This document shows positions 29,301-37,350 of a stretch of 64,000 nucleotides of DNA, one piece after another (position 1 is the first letter of the stretch; each line of letters begins with the position of its first letter). Source of the stretch: Lewinellaceae bacterium (lineage in GTDB: Bacteria; Bacteroidota; Bacteroidia; Chitinophagales; Saprospiraceae). The position numbers and the translations under genes are program-made. The notes under the pieces were generated by a model. It saw nothing but the letters and a program-made list of their open reading frames with translations. It did no database searches and was not told the origin of the DNA. Where the stretch lies: the NCBI GenBank assembly GCA_020636315.1, contig JACJYA010000001.1, forward strand, positions 1-64,000, read 5' to 3'.

Positions 29301-29490
29301 CATAGTTGCCGTCAACATCGGTGACCGTTCCGGTGGGAGTGTCTTTTACCTGAATGTTTACGCCGGGCAGCGGGAGGCCATCGGCGCGGTCCGTAACCTG
29401 GCCGGTGATGAAGCGGGACTGGCTGTATCCGCTGGCTGTTCCGGCCATGAGGGCTAACAGAAGGATTAGGGCATGTAGGGAAGCTCTCAT
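26356..29490 (-). CDS. SusC/RagA-type TonB-dependent outer-membrane transporter
   Basis: A 1044-residue TonB-linked outer-membrane barrel. Domains in order are: signal peptide (1 to about 23), a carboxypeptidase-regulatory-like domain (about 28-115, including GVNIQVKDTPTGTVTDVDGNYEL), a TonB-box-like VVIAYGQVKKSDLTGSVSS stretch, the plug (about 120-235, with GRAAGVQVTQVSGRPGG and IRIRGSSSINAGNEPLYVVDG), then a 22-strand barrel ending in an aromatic residue (QLGF). It imports oligosaccharides with SusD using energy from TonB/ExbBD. It is the first structural gene of the locus, 75 bases after the regulator gene. Length and motifs fit the family throughout. Confidence 0.95.
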   Translation of the reverse strand: MRASLHALILLLALMAGTASGYSQSRFITGQVTDRADGLPLPGVNIQVKDTPTGTVTDVDGNYELRVPAGSAALVFTYVGYTPQEIEVGAQSVINVELFQEAELLDDVVVIAYGQVKKSDLTGSVSSISGEDLLRTAPTSLDQALQGRAAGVQVTQVSGRPGGETSIRIRGSSSINAGNEPLYVVDGMLITSDNSQTNVGGVAGSNLNGLSAINPSDIESIEILKDASATAMYGSRGANGVVLITTKRGKEGRSSITLDAFYGLQEVQQQLDMLDGEGFANYINAFNKDAGFPVDPRYLIPDKIGAGTNWQEAIFQQAPMQSYQLSALGGNANTQYSVSGGYYLQKGIILNSDFERYNLRTNLDQKVNDRVRVGASISLSHINSRGVLTGAQSPGTGVLLPGATASALLFPPTLPVLDESEPGGYTFEDDRGRNLANPVADAAETDNISKNSRVIGSAYGTLLLAEGLNLKASVGIDGYSVKENRFVPNFLKRTEANNGEAVVATVDGFTWLTEFTLNYKRTLKEKHAIDALAGATFQGFQSERLFTFALDFPDNRTGYHNLGSALNPQPPANGESSWGIISYLGRVNYTLDDKYLFTVTGRLDGASKFGEDSKYGFFPSGSVAWKLHQEPFIEKLGVFTSLKARFSYGIIGNQEIGPFGSLATVGPLGQGVFNNDEPYIGQEPLRYPNPGLKWERTNQADLGIDAEFLEGRIGFTADLYQKNTTDLLLFAPLPTTTGFSSYLANIGGLKNQGFEVAVNSRNTTGAFLWQTSLNFSANRNEITELSSDSDIPVPGVLQAPAGWSILRVGQPLGTFFGLKSAGIFQSDAEAQSSPVLRGQDAEAGDRRYEDINGRDAEGNLTGQPDGVIDEADRTIIGNANPAFIWGLANTFSFKGLDLSVFIQGVHGNEIVNAYLFEIGTMAGETNVLTEFWENRWTEENPNNEYPKINPNERNIFSDAQVENGSFIRIKNITLGYTFPARWLSKAGMSSARLYVTVNNLYTLTDYRGYDPEINAFGQNNLLQGIDYGSYPLARTAIVGVQLGF

Positions 29491-29565
29491 GATAGCGTCA
29501 TTTGGGCGACGGGCCAGGGGCCCATTGCCTGTTTTTTGTTTATTTAAGTTCTGCCCCCAAAGGAG

Positions 29566-30297
29566 CTATTTCCTCTCAATATCGATGGAATACGAAAACC
29601 CTTCTCCCTGATAATAGACCTTATTAAACTCCATGGCCTTGCCGTCGGAGTCGAAGACGACCCGCTTGCGGAACAGGATCGGCGCCCCCTCCCTGACCTC
29701 CAGCCGGGAAGCCAGGCCCTTCTCCGCAGCTATGGCGCTGATCTCCTCCCGGGAAACGGTGGGATAAACCCCGATTTCCTTCTCCAGCATCTGATACAGC
29801 GGCTGGGAAAAGTCCTCCTCACCGGTGATGCCCAGGCGAGGATGGAACCAGGACAGGGATAATAATATGGGCCCCTCCTGGGTGCCCCGAAGCCGGGATA
29901 ATTTCACCAGCCTCGTCCCCGGTGAGATGTGGAAAACCCCGGCGACCTCCTCATCGGCGGCTACCGGCTGGGCTTTCAATTCATAATTGGCCACTTCCAT
30001 TCCCTTGGCCTTCATCTCTCCCGAAAAGCTGATCCAGTGGTCGAGGCGGGTCGATACTTTCCGGCTGGCTACTTTGGTACCGACTCCTTTTTTCCGGACC
30101 AGTAAGCCCTCGTTGACCAGTTTACTGATGCCATGGCGAACCGTGTTCCGGGAAATGCCCAGCTGGTTGGCCAGGTCAACTTCCTTAGGCAAAAAAGCAC
30201 CCTTCTGGTATTCCGGCTGCCGGATCAGCATCCTGAGCAGGCGTTCTACCTGATTGTGAAGGGGAACCTTGCTGTTGGGGTCAACCTCATGAATCAT
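29566..30297 (-). CDS. GntR-family (HutC/UTRA) transcription regulator
   Basis: The 243-residue product has a winged helix-turn-helix at about residues 12-78 (LPKEVDLANQLGISRNTVRH, then a VRKKGVGTKVA wing) and a UTRA ligand-binding domain at about 95-240. UTRA regulators of the HutC subfamily usually repress sugar or amino-sugar genes and release DNA on binding a phosphorylated sugar. It heads the utilisation operon and is encoded on the same strand, so it probably controls susC onward and itself. A good promoter and a palindrome lie just upstream. Use of a GntR regulator rather than a SusR, hybrid two-component or ECF sigma/anti-sigma system is less common for SusCD loci. The ligand may be mannose-6-phosphate, but that is a guess. 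Confidence 0.9.
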   Translation of the reverse strand: MIHEVDPNSKVPLHNQVERLLRMLIRQPEYQKGAFLPKEVDLANQLGISRNTVRHGISKLVNEGLLVRKKGVGTKVASRKVSTRLDHWISFSGEMKAKGMEVANYELKAQPVAADEEVAGVFHISPGTRLVKLSRLRGTQEGPILLSLSWFHPRLGITGEEDFSQPLYQMLEKEIGVYPTVSREEISAIAAEKGLASRLEVREGAPILFRKRVVFDSDGKAMEFNKVYYQGEGFSYSIDIERK

Positions 30298-30303
30298 TTT
30301 TAA

Positions 30304-30317
30304 TATGTTTGAACATA
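30304..30317. promoter_or_regulatory. Palindromic candidate operator for the GntR regulator
   Basis: TATGTTTGAACATA has perfect 6-bp arms around two bases and lies 7 bases before the regulator's start codon, downstream of the predicted promoter. That position suits autorepression. A second, looser inverted repeat, ggttata/tataacc, lies at 30413-30432 and also fits the HutC-type GT-TATA-AC pattern. Confidence 0.4.
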
Positions 30318-30346
30318 CTCAAAGCTAAATGATTTTTCCTGATCGG

Positions 30347-30376
30347 CAAACATAGAGGATAAAAATTTTTTTCAAT
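30347..30376 (-). promoter_or_regulatory. Bacteroidota-type promoter for the GntR-PUL operon
   Basis: On the minus strand TATGTTTG (30354 to 30347) matches the -7 consensus TAnnTTTG exactly, and ATTG (30376 to 30373) lies 18 bases upstream, close to the -33 TTG element. Transcription would start near 30340 and read into the regulator gene 40-45 bases later. Confidence 0.45.
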
Positions 30377-30570
30377 GCGCCGAAAAAAGAATAAAATTCT
30401 GAATACCGATGTGGTTATAAAAAACTATAACCCCTATCGTTATCTACCTGGAAGACAAAGCTTTATCTTTTCCCTTTCGGGAACAGCCATCTATATTCCC
30501 CCCATTTTGTCCTTTATTAAATGCACCGGGCTACCTTACTTTATGGGATAGATAACCAAAAACTCATCGC

Positions 30571-32061
30571 ATGAAAAACAGCCACCCGACAATCTGTACA
30601 CTACTACTGCTATTGTTCTTTTCTGCCGGGGCCTCCGCCCAGGAGTGGGCCCATTCCTGGCCCGGGCCTTACCTCAAGCAATCCGGGCGGGATATTGCCG
30701 CCCTGCCCAACGGCAACTTCATGGCAACCGGAAGGGCCATTGAGGGGGTTTACGATGCCTCCGGCTTTTTCACCCCCAACGAAGCCGATATTTTTCTGCT
30801 GGAGATCACCCCTGAGGGCGACACCGTACGCAGTATCCTGGTGCAAAACCGGGAAGTTGGCTCCCTGGAACTGGTTTCGGTTCTGGCGCCAACTGAGGAC
30901 AATGGTTTTATCCTCGCCGGGCAGATGGAAGGCTCGTCCGGTAACGGAGAGGAAGACCTGCTGGCCATGAGAATAGACGGAGACGGCGATAAGATCTGGG
31001 AAACGATATTCGACTTCGGAACCAGAGAGGACTTCAAGGAGGCCAGGCGCACCGAAGACGGGAATTTTGTATTGGCAGGCTACTACATGGAAGAGCCGAA
31101 CCAGCGCACCGGTTTCGCCATGAAGATCGATCCGGACGGCAATATTCTTTGGAACCTGCCCCTGGTTTGGCAGAATGGGCGCGCCAGTTCCGTACTGGAC
31201 CTGGAAGAACTTCCCGGCGGAGATTTGCTGATCTGCGGCAGAGGAGCGCTTGCCAACCATACTATTGAAGGCGGCTTCCTCCTTAAGGCCAACACCGCCG
31301 GCAGCCTGATCTGGGTTAAAGAATACGAAGAGGCCTCCTTTGTGGATGCCATTGCCGCTATGCCGGATGGCTCTGTTTTCCTCGGTTTATTTTCGGGTTT
31401 TAACTTCATCACCTCCGAATATCAGATCATGAAAACCGATGCCGATGGCAACACCATCTGGCTCAACAGCTACCCTTCAGAAGATTTTGACCTCAGCATT
31501 CACCTGAAGCGGGTTGCCTCCGATAAAATTGCTTTCGTCGGCAACTCTCTGATCTACTCACAGGCAGGCCTTGATGTTGAGGATGCCTACACCTATTTCG
31601 GCCTGATCGATACTGTGGGCAACCTCCTTTCGTCCTTTGCTCATGCGCCTGCCGAAAGCTCCGAAACTCTGTTCAGCACTGCTTTGGGCGCCAATGGCTG
31701 CCTGGCGGCGGTGGGAACGAGCACCGATACGGCCGCCGGTTCGGAGCCCCGCCTGTTCTGCACTGTCCTCCAGTGTTTTGAGCCCCTCAATACGGCCCGG
31801 CCCATCGTCAGGGGCACCAACCCCGGGCTGCGGATATTCCCCAATCCATCGGCTACCTCCTGTTTCATAGCATTGCCGGAAGGAATGGAGCCTCCCGATG
31901 GAAAACTGTCCGTCTTTGGCCCTACCGGAAAAATGGTTCTTTCAAAAACCGTTGGCGGGCGGCGGCTGGAAATTTCCATGGAAAGCTGGCCGCCGGGAAT
32001 TTATCAAATTCTTTGGGGAATTGGCCCAAAGGCTTATTCCGGGCGGATTGTCAGGCGGTGA
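30571..32061 (+). CDS. T9SS-exported repeat protein with C-terminal sorting domain
   Basis: A 496-residue product with an N-terminal Sec signal (ends GASAQ). The body is made of seven or eight blades of the type 'PNGNFMATGR ... DGDGDKIWE', resembling delta-60 or beta-propeller repeats found in Bacteroidota secreted proteins. About the last 85 residues (LRIFPNPSATSCFIALP through GIYQILW to IVRR) form a type A sorting domain, which directs export by the type IX system and surface attachment. It is divergent from the GntR gene across 273 bases. The biological role is not readable; adhesion or binding is likely. A MITE-like element follows 6 bases after the stop. Confidence 0.8.
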   Translation: MKNSHPTICTLLLLLFFSAGASAQEWAHSWPGPYLKQSGRDIAALPNGNFMATGRAIEGVYDASGFFTPNEADIFLLEITPEGDTVRSILVQNREVGSLELVSVLAPTEDNGFILAGQMEGSSGNGEEDLLAMRIDGDGDKIWETIFDFGTREDFKEARRTEDGNFVLAGYYMEEPNQRTGFAMKIDPDGNILWNLPLVWQNGRASSVLDLEELPGGDLLICGRGALANHTIEGGFLLKANTAGSLIWVKEYEEASFVDAIAAMPDGSVFLGLFSGFNFITSEYQIMKTDADGNTIWLNSYPSEDFDLSIHLKRVASDKIAFVGNSLIYSQAGLDVEDAYTYFGLIDTVGNLLSSFAHAPAESSETLFSTALGANGCLAAVGTSTDTAAGSEPRLFCTVLQCFEPLNTARPIVRGTNPGLRIFPNPSATSCFIALPEGMEPPDGKLSVFGPTGKMVLSKTVGGRRLEISMESWPPGIYQILWGIGPKAYSGRIVRR

Positions 32062-32067
32062 TGCCCT

Positions 32068-32197
32068 CCCCGATTCGTGTGTATAACAAATTGCACTTTT
32101 TGCTTGGGTAGTGGATTGGTAAGCCCGCAGCAAAGCGAAGGGATTGCTAAGCCTTTCATAATCTGACTGTGCAATTTGTTATACACACCCCGATTCG
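32068..32197. mobile_element. MITE-like element with 10-bp flanking direct repeats
   Basis: The unit 32078-32187 (110 bp) is bounded by long terminal inverted repeats: gtgtgtataacaaattgcac at 32077-32096 and its exact reverse complement at 32169-32188. The flanking sequence ccccgattcg occurs at both ends (32068-32077 and 32188-32197), as expected for a target-site duplication. No transposase is encoded, so it would be moved in trans. Confidence 0.65.
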
Positions 32198-32249
32198 GGC
32201 ATCATTGATGAATTCAGCATGTTTGTGTAAATTTGGGGAAACTGTTGTT

Positions 32250-33023
32250 ATGCCTTCTCCCTTTCCCGGTATGGATCCTTATCTTGAAGGACACCTCTGG
32301 CCCGATGTCCACAACAGCCTGGCTTATCTGATAAAGGTGCAACTGGCTTTGCGGCTTGCAGAACCTTATGTGGTGCACCTCAACACCTATACAGTTGAGG
32401 ATACTTCACCGGAAGAGGATGTCGGGATCATGTACCCCGATGTTGAGGTTTTCCGCAAGCCAGGAGAGGTAAAGGAGCCCGCAGGAGGTTATGAACCGCC
32501 TATTACACCAGAAACCGCCATCCTTCCAGCCATCAGAAATGTTCAGGCCCGAATACCTGTAGTTGAGATAAAAGACAGGAAAAGCAACCAATTGATCACT
32601 GCAATCGAGATCCTATCGCCGGTCAATAAACGCAAACCCGGACTGATTCCCTACCGGGAAAAACGGGAACGCCTGCACAACGCCGGGGTGCACCTCGTTG
32701 AAATAGACCTGCTCCGGCGGGGAGAGCGCCCCTTTGAACACCCCTTCCTGCCTAAATCGCATTACCTTATCTGCCTGCTCCGGGCCGGCGTAGGCAAAAC
32801 GGAAGTTTGGGCAGTGGATGTGAAAGATCCCCTGCCGGTTATTCCCATTCCGTTAAAGCACCCTGATAAAGACAGTATTCTGGACCTGGGCAAGGCCTTC
32901 AAAGATATGTACGAACAGGGAGTTATGGAAAGATCTGTCGATTATACGGAGGCTCCGCCGCCACCCGCTTTCTCAGAAGAAGAGTTAGACTGGATGAAAG
33001 GGTTGGGGGTGACGGCTGAATAA
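32250..33023 (+). CDS. DUF4058 family protein
   Basis: A 257-residue cytoplasmic protein with the signature start MPSPFPGMDPYLE, followed by the conserved VEIKDRKSNQLITAIEILSPVNKR block near the middle and a C-terminal helical region. I chose the ATG at 32250 because it gives exactly the family N-terminus; the frame is open upstream into the MITE-like element. DUF4058 proteins are best known from cyanobacteria and planctomycetes, often in many copies. The Glu...Glu-Ile-x...Lys arrangement recalls PD-(D/E)XK nucleases, but no activity is shown. Placement beside a mobile element hints at acquisition by transfer. No partner gene is adjacent. Confidence 0.88.
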   Translation: MPSPFPGMDPYLEGHLWPDVHNSLAYLIKVQLALRLAEPYVVHLNTYTVEDTSPEEDVGIMYPDVEVFRKPGEVKEPAGGYEPPITPETAILPAIRNVQARIPVVEIKDRKSNQLITAIEILSPVNKRKPGLIPYREKRERLHNAGVHLVEIDLLRRGERPFEHPFLPKSHYLICLLRAGVGKTEVWAVDVKDPLPVIPIPLKHPDKDSILDLGKAFKDMYEQGVMERSVDYTEAPPPPAFSEEELDWMKGLGVTAE

Positions 33024-33341
33024 TCCTTCTAAGTAATAAAAGCCATCAAGGGTAACCATGCTCTGTATTTTAATATCAGGGATGAGGAGTGGCTGAAGAT
33101 GGCAGATGAAAATGCCTGAGTTCCCGGCCAGCCATCGTTATTGGTTATTGCCCGGCGGGAAGCGTTGGAGGCCCTGAAATCGTTATGGGAAAGATCCCGA
33201 TCCTTTTCACCCGATAATTTATTGATCATGAAAAACCTGCCCTGTTTTTTCCCATTCCTGGTTGTACTTCTATCCCCCTCGGGCTTATTATCCCAATCCC
33301 AACTCACCGCACACATGCTATACCATTAAACTTTCAGTAGT
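33024..33341. other. Intergenic region with a possible gene remnant
   Basis: Short plus-strand frames here translate into protein-like text (HALYFNIRDEEWLKMADENA, then ARREALEALKSLWERSR) broken by stops. They may be the remains of a small gene. No intact gene is supported. The promoter of the large propeller protein should lie in the last 100 bases. Confidence 0.3.
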
Positions 33342-36300
33342 ATGAAATTCCTGTTTCCTATCGGTTTATTCCTTCTGCTAACCACTTTGGCCTTTGCCCA
33401 AAGCGCAGCCATTCCTCAGCCTGCCAACAGCTATTTCCAGGCCCTTAAATGGCGCAGCATCGGCCCTTTCCGCGGCGGCCGCTCGGTAGCTGCCTGCGGT
33501 GTGCCTGGCAATCCGCTCACCTACTACATGGGCGCCACCGGTGGTGGCCTTTGGAAAACCGAAGACGCCGGCCAGATCTGGACGAACATTTCGGATGGCT
33601 ATTTCGGAACCGGGTCTGTAGGGGCCGTAGCGGTTTCGGAGAGCAATCCCAATATCGTTTACTGCGGCATGGGCGAGCATGCGGTGCGAGGCGTGATGAC
33701 CTCCCATGGGGATGGAGTGTATAAATCGAATGACGCCGGTAAAACCTGGCGCAAAACAGGACTGAGCCCTACCCAGCATATTGCCCGCATCGTTATTCAC
33801 CCCACAGACCCCGATATCGTTTACGTTGCCGCTCAGGGCGCCCTCTTCGGCCGCACCGAGGAGCGGGGCGTTTACAAAACTACCGATGGCGGCGACACCT
33901 GGAAAAAAGTGCTTTATGTTGACAACCATACCGGATGCGCCGAGCTGGCGATCAGCCCCGGTAATCCGCTGGTGCTCTACGCCGCCTTATGGGAACACCA
34001 ACGCCTCCCCTGGAAAGTGATCAGCGGCGGCCCGGGCAGCGGCCTGTACAAATCAACCGATGGCGGCGACACCTGGGAAAAGATGCACAAGGGCCTACCG
34101 GAGGAGATGGGTAAAATGGCCGTAACAGTATGCCCTTCTAACCCGGACAAAGTATTTGCCCTGATCGAAAGCGACTCTGAAAAGGAACTGGGCGGCCTCT
34201 TCGTTTCCGCCGATGCCGGCAAAAACTGGACACGCGTAAGCAACGACCACCGGCTGGTGCAAAGGGCATGGTACTATATCGAAGTATTTGCCGACCCCGA
34301 GGATGAAAATACCGTCTATGTGCTGAACGCCGATGCCCTTCGCTCCATCGACGGGGGCAAAACGTGGGAAACCCTGTCGGGCACCCACGGCGACTTCCAC
34401 GACCTCTGGATCAACCCCGACAACCCCCGGAATATGGTGATCGCCAACGACGGTGGCGCCGCCATTACCTTCAACCGTGGAGAAAGCTGGTCCACCCAGG
34501 ATAATATGCCCACCGCCCAGGTTTACCGGGTGAACGTGGATAACAGCTTCCCCTACCGGCTGTACGGCGGGCAGCAGGACAACTCTTCGGTGTCTATCGC
34601 TCACCGGGAGTTCAATAACGATGGAATAACCGAGCACAGCTGGACCTACAGCGCCGGGGGCGAAAGTGCTTTTCTCGCCTTCGACCCCGACAACCCCCGC
34701 TACGTGCTGGGCGGCAGCTATCTGGGCGCCATCGAAGTGCTGGATACGAAGGCTGAAGCCGCCACCAACATCATGGCCGCCCCCATTCAGTACCTGGGGC
34801 GAGACGCCAAAGACATGAGGTACCGATACAATTGGAACGCGCCCATCATCTGGTCCCGGCACGAACCGAATACCTATTACCATGCCGCCCAGTACCTGCT
34901 GCGCACCCGGGACCTGGGCTTCACCTGGGAGGAGGTATCGCCCGACCTGACCCGAAATGAAAAAGAAAAGCAGGGAAAAGGCGGCGGCCCGCTGACCAAT
35001 GAGGCCGTCGGGGCCGAAAACTACGGCACCATCAGCTACGTTGTGGAGTCGCCCCACGAAAAGGGAGTGATCTGGGTGGGCAGCGACGACGGGTTGGTGC
35101 ACCTCACCCGCGACGGCTGCAATAGCTGGCGGAATGTAACGCCCCCAGGCATGAAAGAGTGCCTGGCCAATGCCATAGAAATATCCCCCCACGACCCCGC
35201 TACAGCCTATATCGCCACAACCCGGTACAAGTTCAACGACCACACTCCGGGCCTGTACAAAACCACTGATTACGGCAAAACGTGGACGAATATCAACGAT
35301 GGCATCCCTTACGGAGCGTTTACCCGGGTGGTTAGAGAAGACGAGCAGCGGCCGGGGCTGTTGTTCGCCGGTACGGAAACGGGGCTTTACATCTCCTGGA
35401 ACGGCGGGGAAAAGTGGGAACCCTTTCAGTTGAACCTGCCGGTAGTACCCATTACGGACCTGGCAGTACGGCACGGCAACCTGATCGCCGCCACCTCCGG
35501 AAGAGGGTTCTGGATACTGGATGACCTTAGCCTGCTCCGGCAATACGGAAAAGTAAGCGGCAACTTCATCCTGTATCAGCCGGCAGATGCCATGCTGGCC
35601 AACGGCTCCAGTGAGCTGGATGAAACGTCCGCCGATTTTGACGGCACCAATCCTCTGAGAGGCGTCAATCCCGCCAACGGGGTAGTCATCTATTACCAAC
35701 TGGCTGATACCAGCCATATCACGCTGGACATCCGAGACAGCGAAGGCCAACTGGTGCGCCGGTTCAGCTCACACCCGGATACCACTTTCCAGGAGTACGC
35801 CGGAGGGCCTCCGGCCGAGCCTGTACTGACAAAGGATATTGGCCTGAACCGTTTTGTCTGGGATATGCGCCATCCCACCATGGCCGGGGCGCCCACCGTT
35901 TATATCGAAGGCAGCTACCGGGGCCATAAGGCTATTCCCGGGGAATATACCGCTACCCTGACAAAAGAGGGCAATGAGGCGGAGGCCACCTTCAGCATAC
36001 TGCCCAACCCCACCTACCACACTGATGCCGAAGATTACGAGGCCTATCACATCTTTATGTCCGCAATGGAAAAAAACCTCGACGAAATGCACCGGATGGC
36101 CAATAGGATGGACGGCATGCGGAAACAAGTGGAAAACATTGGGCAGGGCCTCCCTGAGGAAGAAAAATACAAGGACATCAAAAAAGAGGGCCCGGCGCTG
36201 GCCGCCAGGATGAAGGAATGGGACGGCGAAATGGTGCAGCGAAAGACAAAGGCCTACGACGATGTCGAGAATTTTCCGAACAAGTTCACCGCCAATTACC

Positions 36301-36488
36301 TCTTCCTGATCAACCAGACAGAAAGCGATATTCCCCGGGTCAACAACGCATCCCGGGAGCGGCGGGAGGAGCTCGACGCAAAATGGGAAACCTTGCAGGC
36401 CAAAGGGCGAAAGATACTGGAAGAGGATGTACCGGCATTCAACCAGTTGTTGTGGAAAGCGGGTATTGGGGCGGTGTGGGGGTTTTGA
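33342..36488 (+). CDS. Large secreted VPS10/sortilin-like BNR-propeller protein
   Basis: A 1048-residue protein with a Sec signal (ends AFAQ) and two successive propellers built from BNR/Asp-box repeats. At least nine copies are visible (KSNDAGKTW, KTTDGGDTW, KSTDGGDTW, SIDGGKTW, RTRDLGFTW, KTTDYGKTW and others) between residues 60 and 690. Residues 790-900 look like a beta-sandwich resembling FlgD-type Ig modules. The last 130 residues are helical and charged. Similar proteins are annotated as glycosyl hydrolase or sortilin-like in Bacteroidota and Acidobacteria, but the Asp-box alone does not show sialidase activity. There is no T9SS sorting domain, so it is likely periplasmic or secreted. 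A hairpin terminator follows. Confidence 0.85.
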   Translation: MKFLFPIGLFLLLTTLAFAQSAAIPQPANSYFQALKWRSIGPFRGGRSVAACGVPGNPLTYYMGATGGGLWKTEDAGQIWTNISDGYFGTGSVGAVAVSESNPNIVYCGMGEHAVRGVMTSHGDGVYKSNDAGKTWRKTGLSPTQHIARIVIHPTDPDIVYVAAQGALFGRTEERGVYKTTDGGDTWKKVLYVDNHTGCAELAISPGNPLVLYAALWEHQRLPWKVISGGPGSGLYKSTDGGDTWEKMHKGLPEEMGKMAVTVCPSNPDKVFALIESDSEKELGGLFVSADAGKNWTRVSNDHRLVQRAWYYIEVFADPEDENTVYVLNADALRSIDGGKTWETLSGTHGDFHDLWINPDNPRNMVIANDGGAAITFNRGESWSTQDNMPTAQVYRVNVDNSFPYRLYGGQQDNSSVSIAHREFNNDGITEHSWTYSAGGESAFLAFDPDNPRYVLGGSYLGAIEVLDTKAEAATNIMAAPIQYLGRDAKDMRYRYNWNAPIIWSRHEPNTYYHAAQYLLRTRDLGFTWEEVSPDLTRNEKEKQGKGGGPLTNEAVGAENYGTISYVVESPHEKGVIWVGSDDGLVHLTRDGCNSWRNVTPPGMKECLANAIEISPHDPATAYIATTRYKFNDHTPGLYKTTDYGKTWTNINDGIPYGAFTRVVREDEQRPGLLFAGTETGLYISWNGGEKWEPFQLNLPVVPITDLAVRHGNLIAATSGRGFWILDDLSLLRQYGKVSGNFILYQPADAMLANGSSELDETSADFDGTNPLRGVNPANGVVIYYQLADTSHITLDIRDSEGQLVRRFSSHPDTTFQEYAGGPPAEPVLTKDIGLNRFVWDMRHPTMAGAPTVYIEGSYRGHKAIPGEYTATLTKEGNEAEATFSILPNPTYHTDAEDYEAYHIFMSAMEKNLDEMHRMANRMDGMRKQVENIGQGLPEEEKYKDIKKEGPALAARMKEWDGEMVQRKTKAYDDVENFPNKFTANYLFLINQTESDIPRVNNASRERREELDAKWETLQAKGRKILEEDVPAFNQLLWKAGIGAVWGF

Positions 36489-36494
36489 GAAGTG

Positions 36495-36549
36495 GCCCAA
36501 CCAAAAAGGGAAAACCTCCTGAGGGAAGGCCTTCTCTTTTGGTTGGGGC
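36495..36549. terminator. Bidirectional terminator hairpin
   Basis: Arms gcccaaccaaaa (36495-36506) and ttttggttggggc (36537-36549) pair with one bulge in the gap between two convergent genes; the stem extends inward. A- and T-runs on both sides suit termination in both directions. Confidence 0.5.
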
Positions 36550-36591
36550 TATTCTTAAAGCTTACCGGGGGGAGCTGTAAGAAATTTTGCT

Positions 36592-37350
36592 TTACTGCAC
36601 CACCAGTTTCTTCGTCTTCACTTCCCGGTTGATCAGTACACTTACCAGGTAAGGGCCTTTGGGTAGGCCGGAGGTGCTGATGGAAATGCGGTTATCGTTC
36701 AATTGCCGGGCATCTTCCATCCTGAGCAGCCGGCCGTTATTGTCGTACAAATTGATCCACTTAATTTCAGTATCCGGGGTTACGTTTACCATTTCGAGGG
36801 TAAAGCTCTCGGATGCCGGGTTGGGGTACAGGTTGAAATGGGTTTCCTCCTCGGCCGCAGGAGATACATTCCGGGTTGGCGAGATGCCCCCCTGGCGGTT
36901 TCCCGTACTGATGGACTGGACATCGTTGTAAATGACTGCTACAAAAGCGCCCTGATTGTCATACAGAGGGAAATCATTCACTTTTAAATACAACCTTCCC
37001 GCATCCTTGATGTAGGCCCGTTCTCCCACCAGGAAAGGGTCGCCGTTCACGCCCAGTTTGCCGATCAGGCCTGTCGCGGTGCAGGTTTGACAGGGGAAAG
37101 CATTGTTCAGTTGATTGGGGCCTCTACCGGCAGGGGTGGCGTAGTTGTCGAAGGACATAGACGGATAACTGTGACGCAACACATAACCCGAGGCAAAGAC
37201 AAAGCCGAGCTTATTCCCATCGAAGTCAAACCCGGTATCCACCCAGTCGGAGTTGCCCGGCACGACAACCAAACTGTTTTGGGCCTGCAGCCCGGCGATA
37301 CTACAAAATAAGCAAAGAGCAATGATGGAGAGCCTGATGAAGTTCTTCAT
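36592..37350 (-). CDS. T9SS-exported lectin-like protein (PA-IL/LecA-like)
   Basis: A 252-residue protein with a Sec signal (ends GLQAQ). Residues 25-140 have the order and motifs of the PA-IL (LecA) galactose-binding lectin fold: SDWVDTGFDFDGNKLGFVFASG, ATGLIGKLG, DPFLVGE, and AGRLYLKVNDFPLYDNQGAFVAVI. The Asn-Asp and Asp-Asn pairs correspond to the usual calcium/sugar site. Residues 170-252 form a T9SS type A sorting domain (FNLYPNPASESFTLEM to KKLVVQ). The product should therefore be a surface-attached or secreted carbohydrate-binding protein. It is convergent with the propeller gene. Family assignment of the lectin part is by pattern only. Confidence 0.75.
   Translation of the reverse strand: MKNFIRLSIIALCLFCSIAGLQAQNSLVVVPGNSDWVDTGFDFDGNKLGFVFASGYVLRHSYPSMSFDNYATPAGRGPNQLNNAFPCQTCTATGLIGKLGVNGDPFLVGERAYIKDAGRLYLKVNDFPLYDNQGAFVAVIYNDVQSISTGNRQGGISPTRNVSPAAEEETHFNLYPNPASESFTLEMVNVTPDTEIKWINLYDNNGRLLRMEDARQLNDNRISISTSGLPKGPYLVSVLINREVKTKKLVVQ

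Noticed and set aside
33141..33329. Small plus-strand frame before the large propeller gene
   Set aside because: Partly protein-like but broken by a stop upstream and with no family; kept only as a possible remnant.
34095..35750. Long minus-strand open frame (551 codons) opposite the VPS10-like gene
   Set aside because: Its translation lacks any domain character and mirrors the codon bias of the clearly real plus-strand propeller protein.
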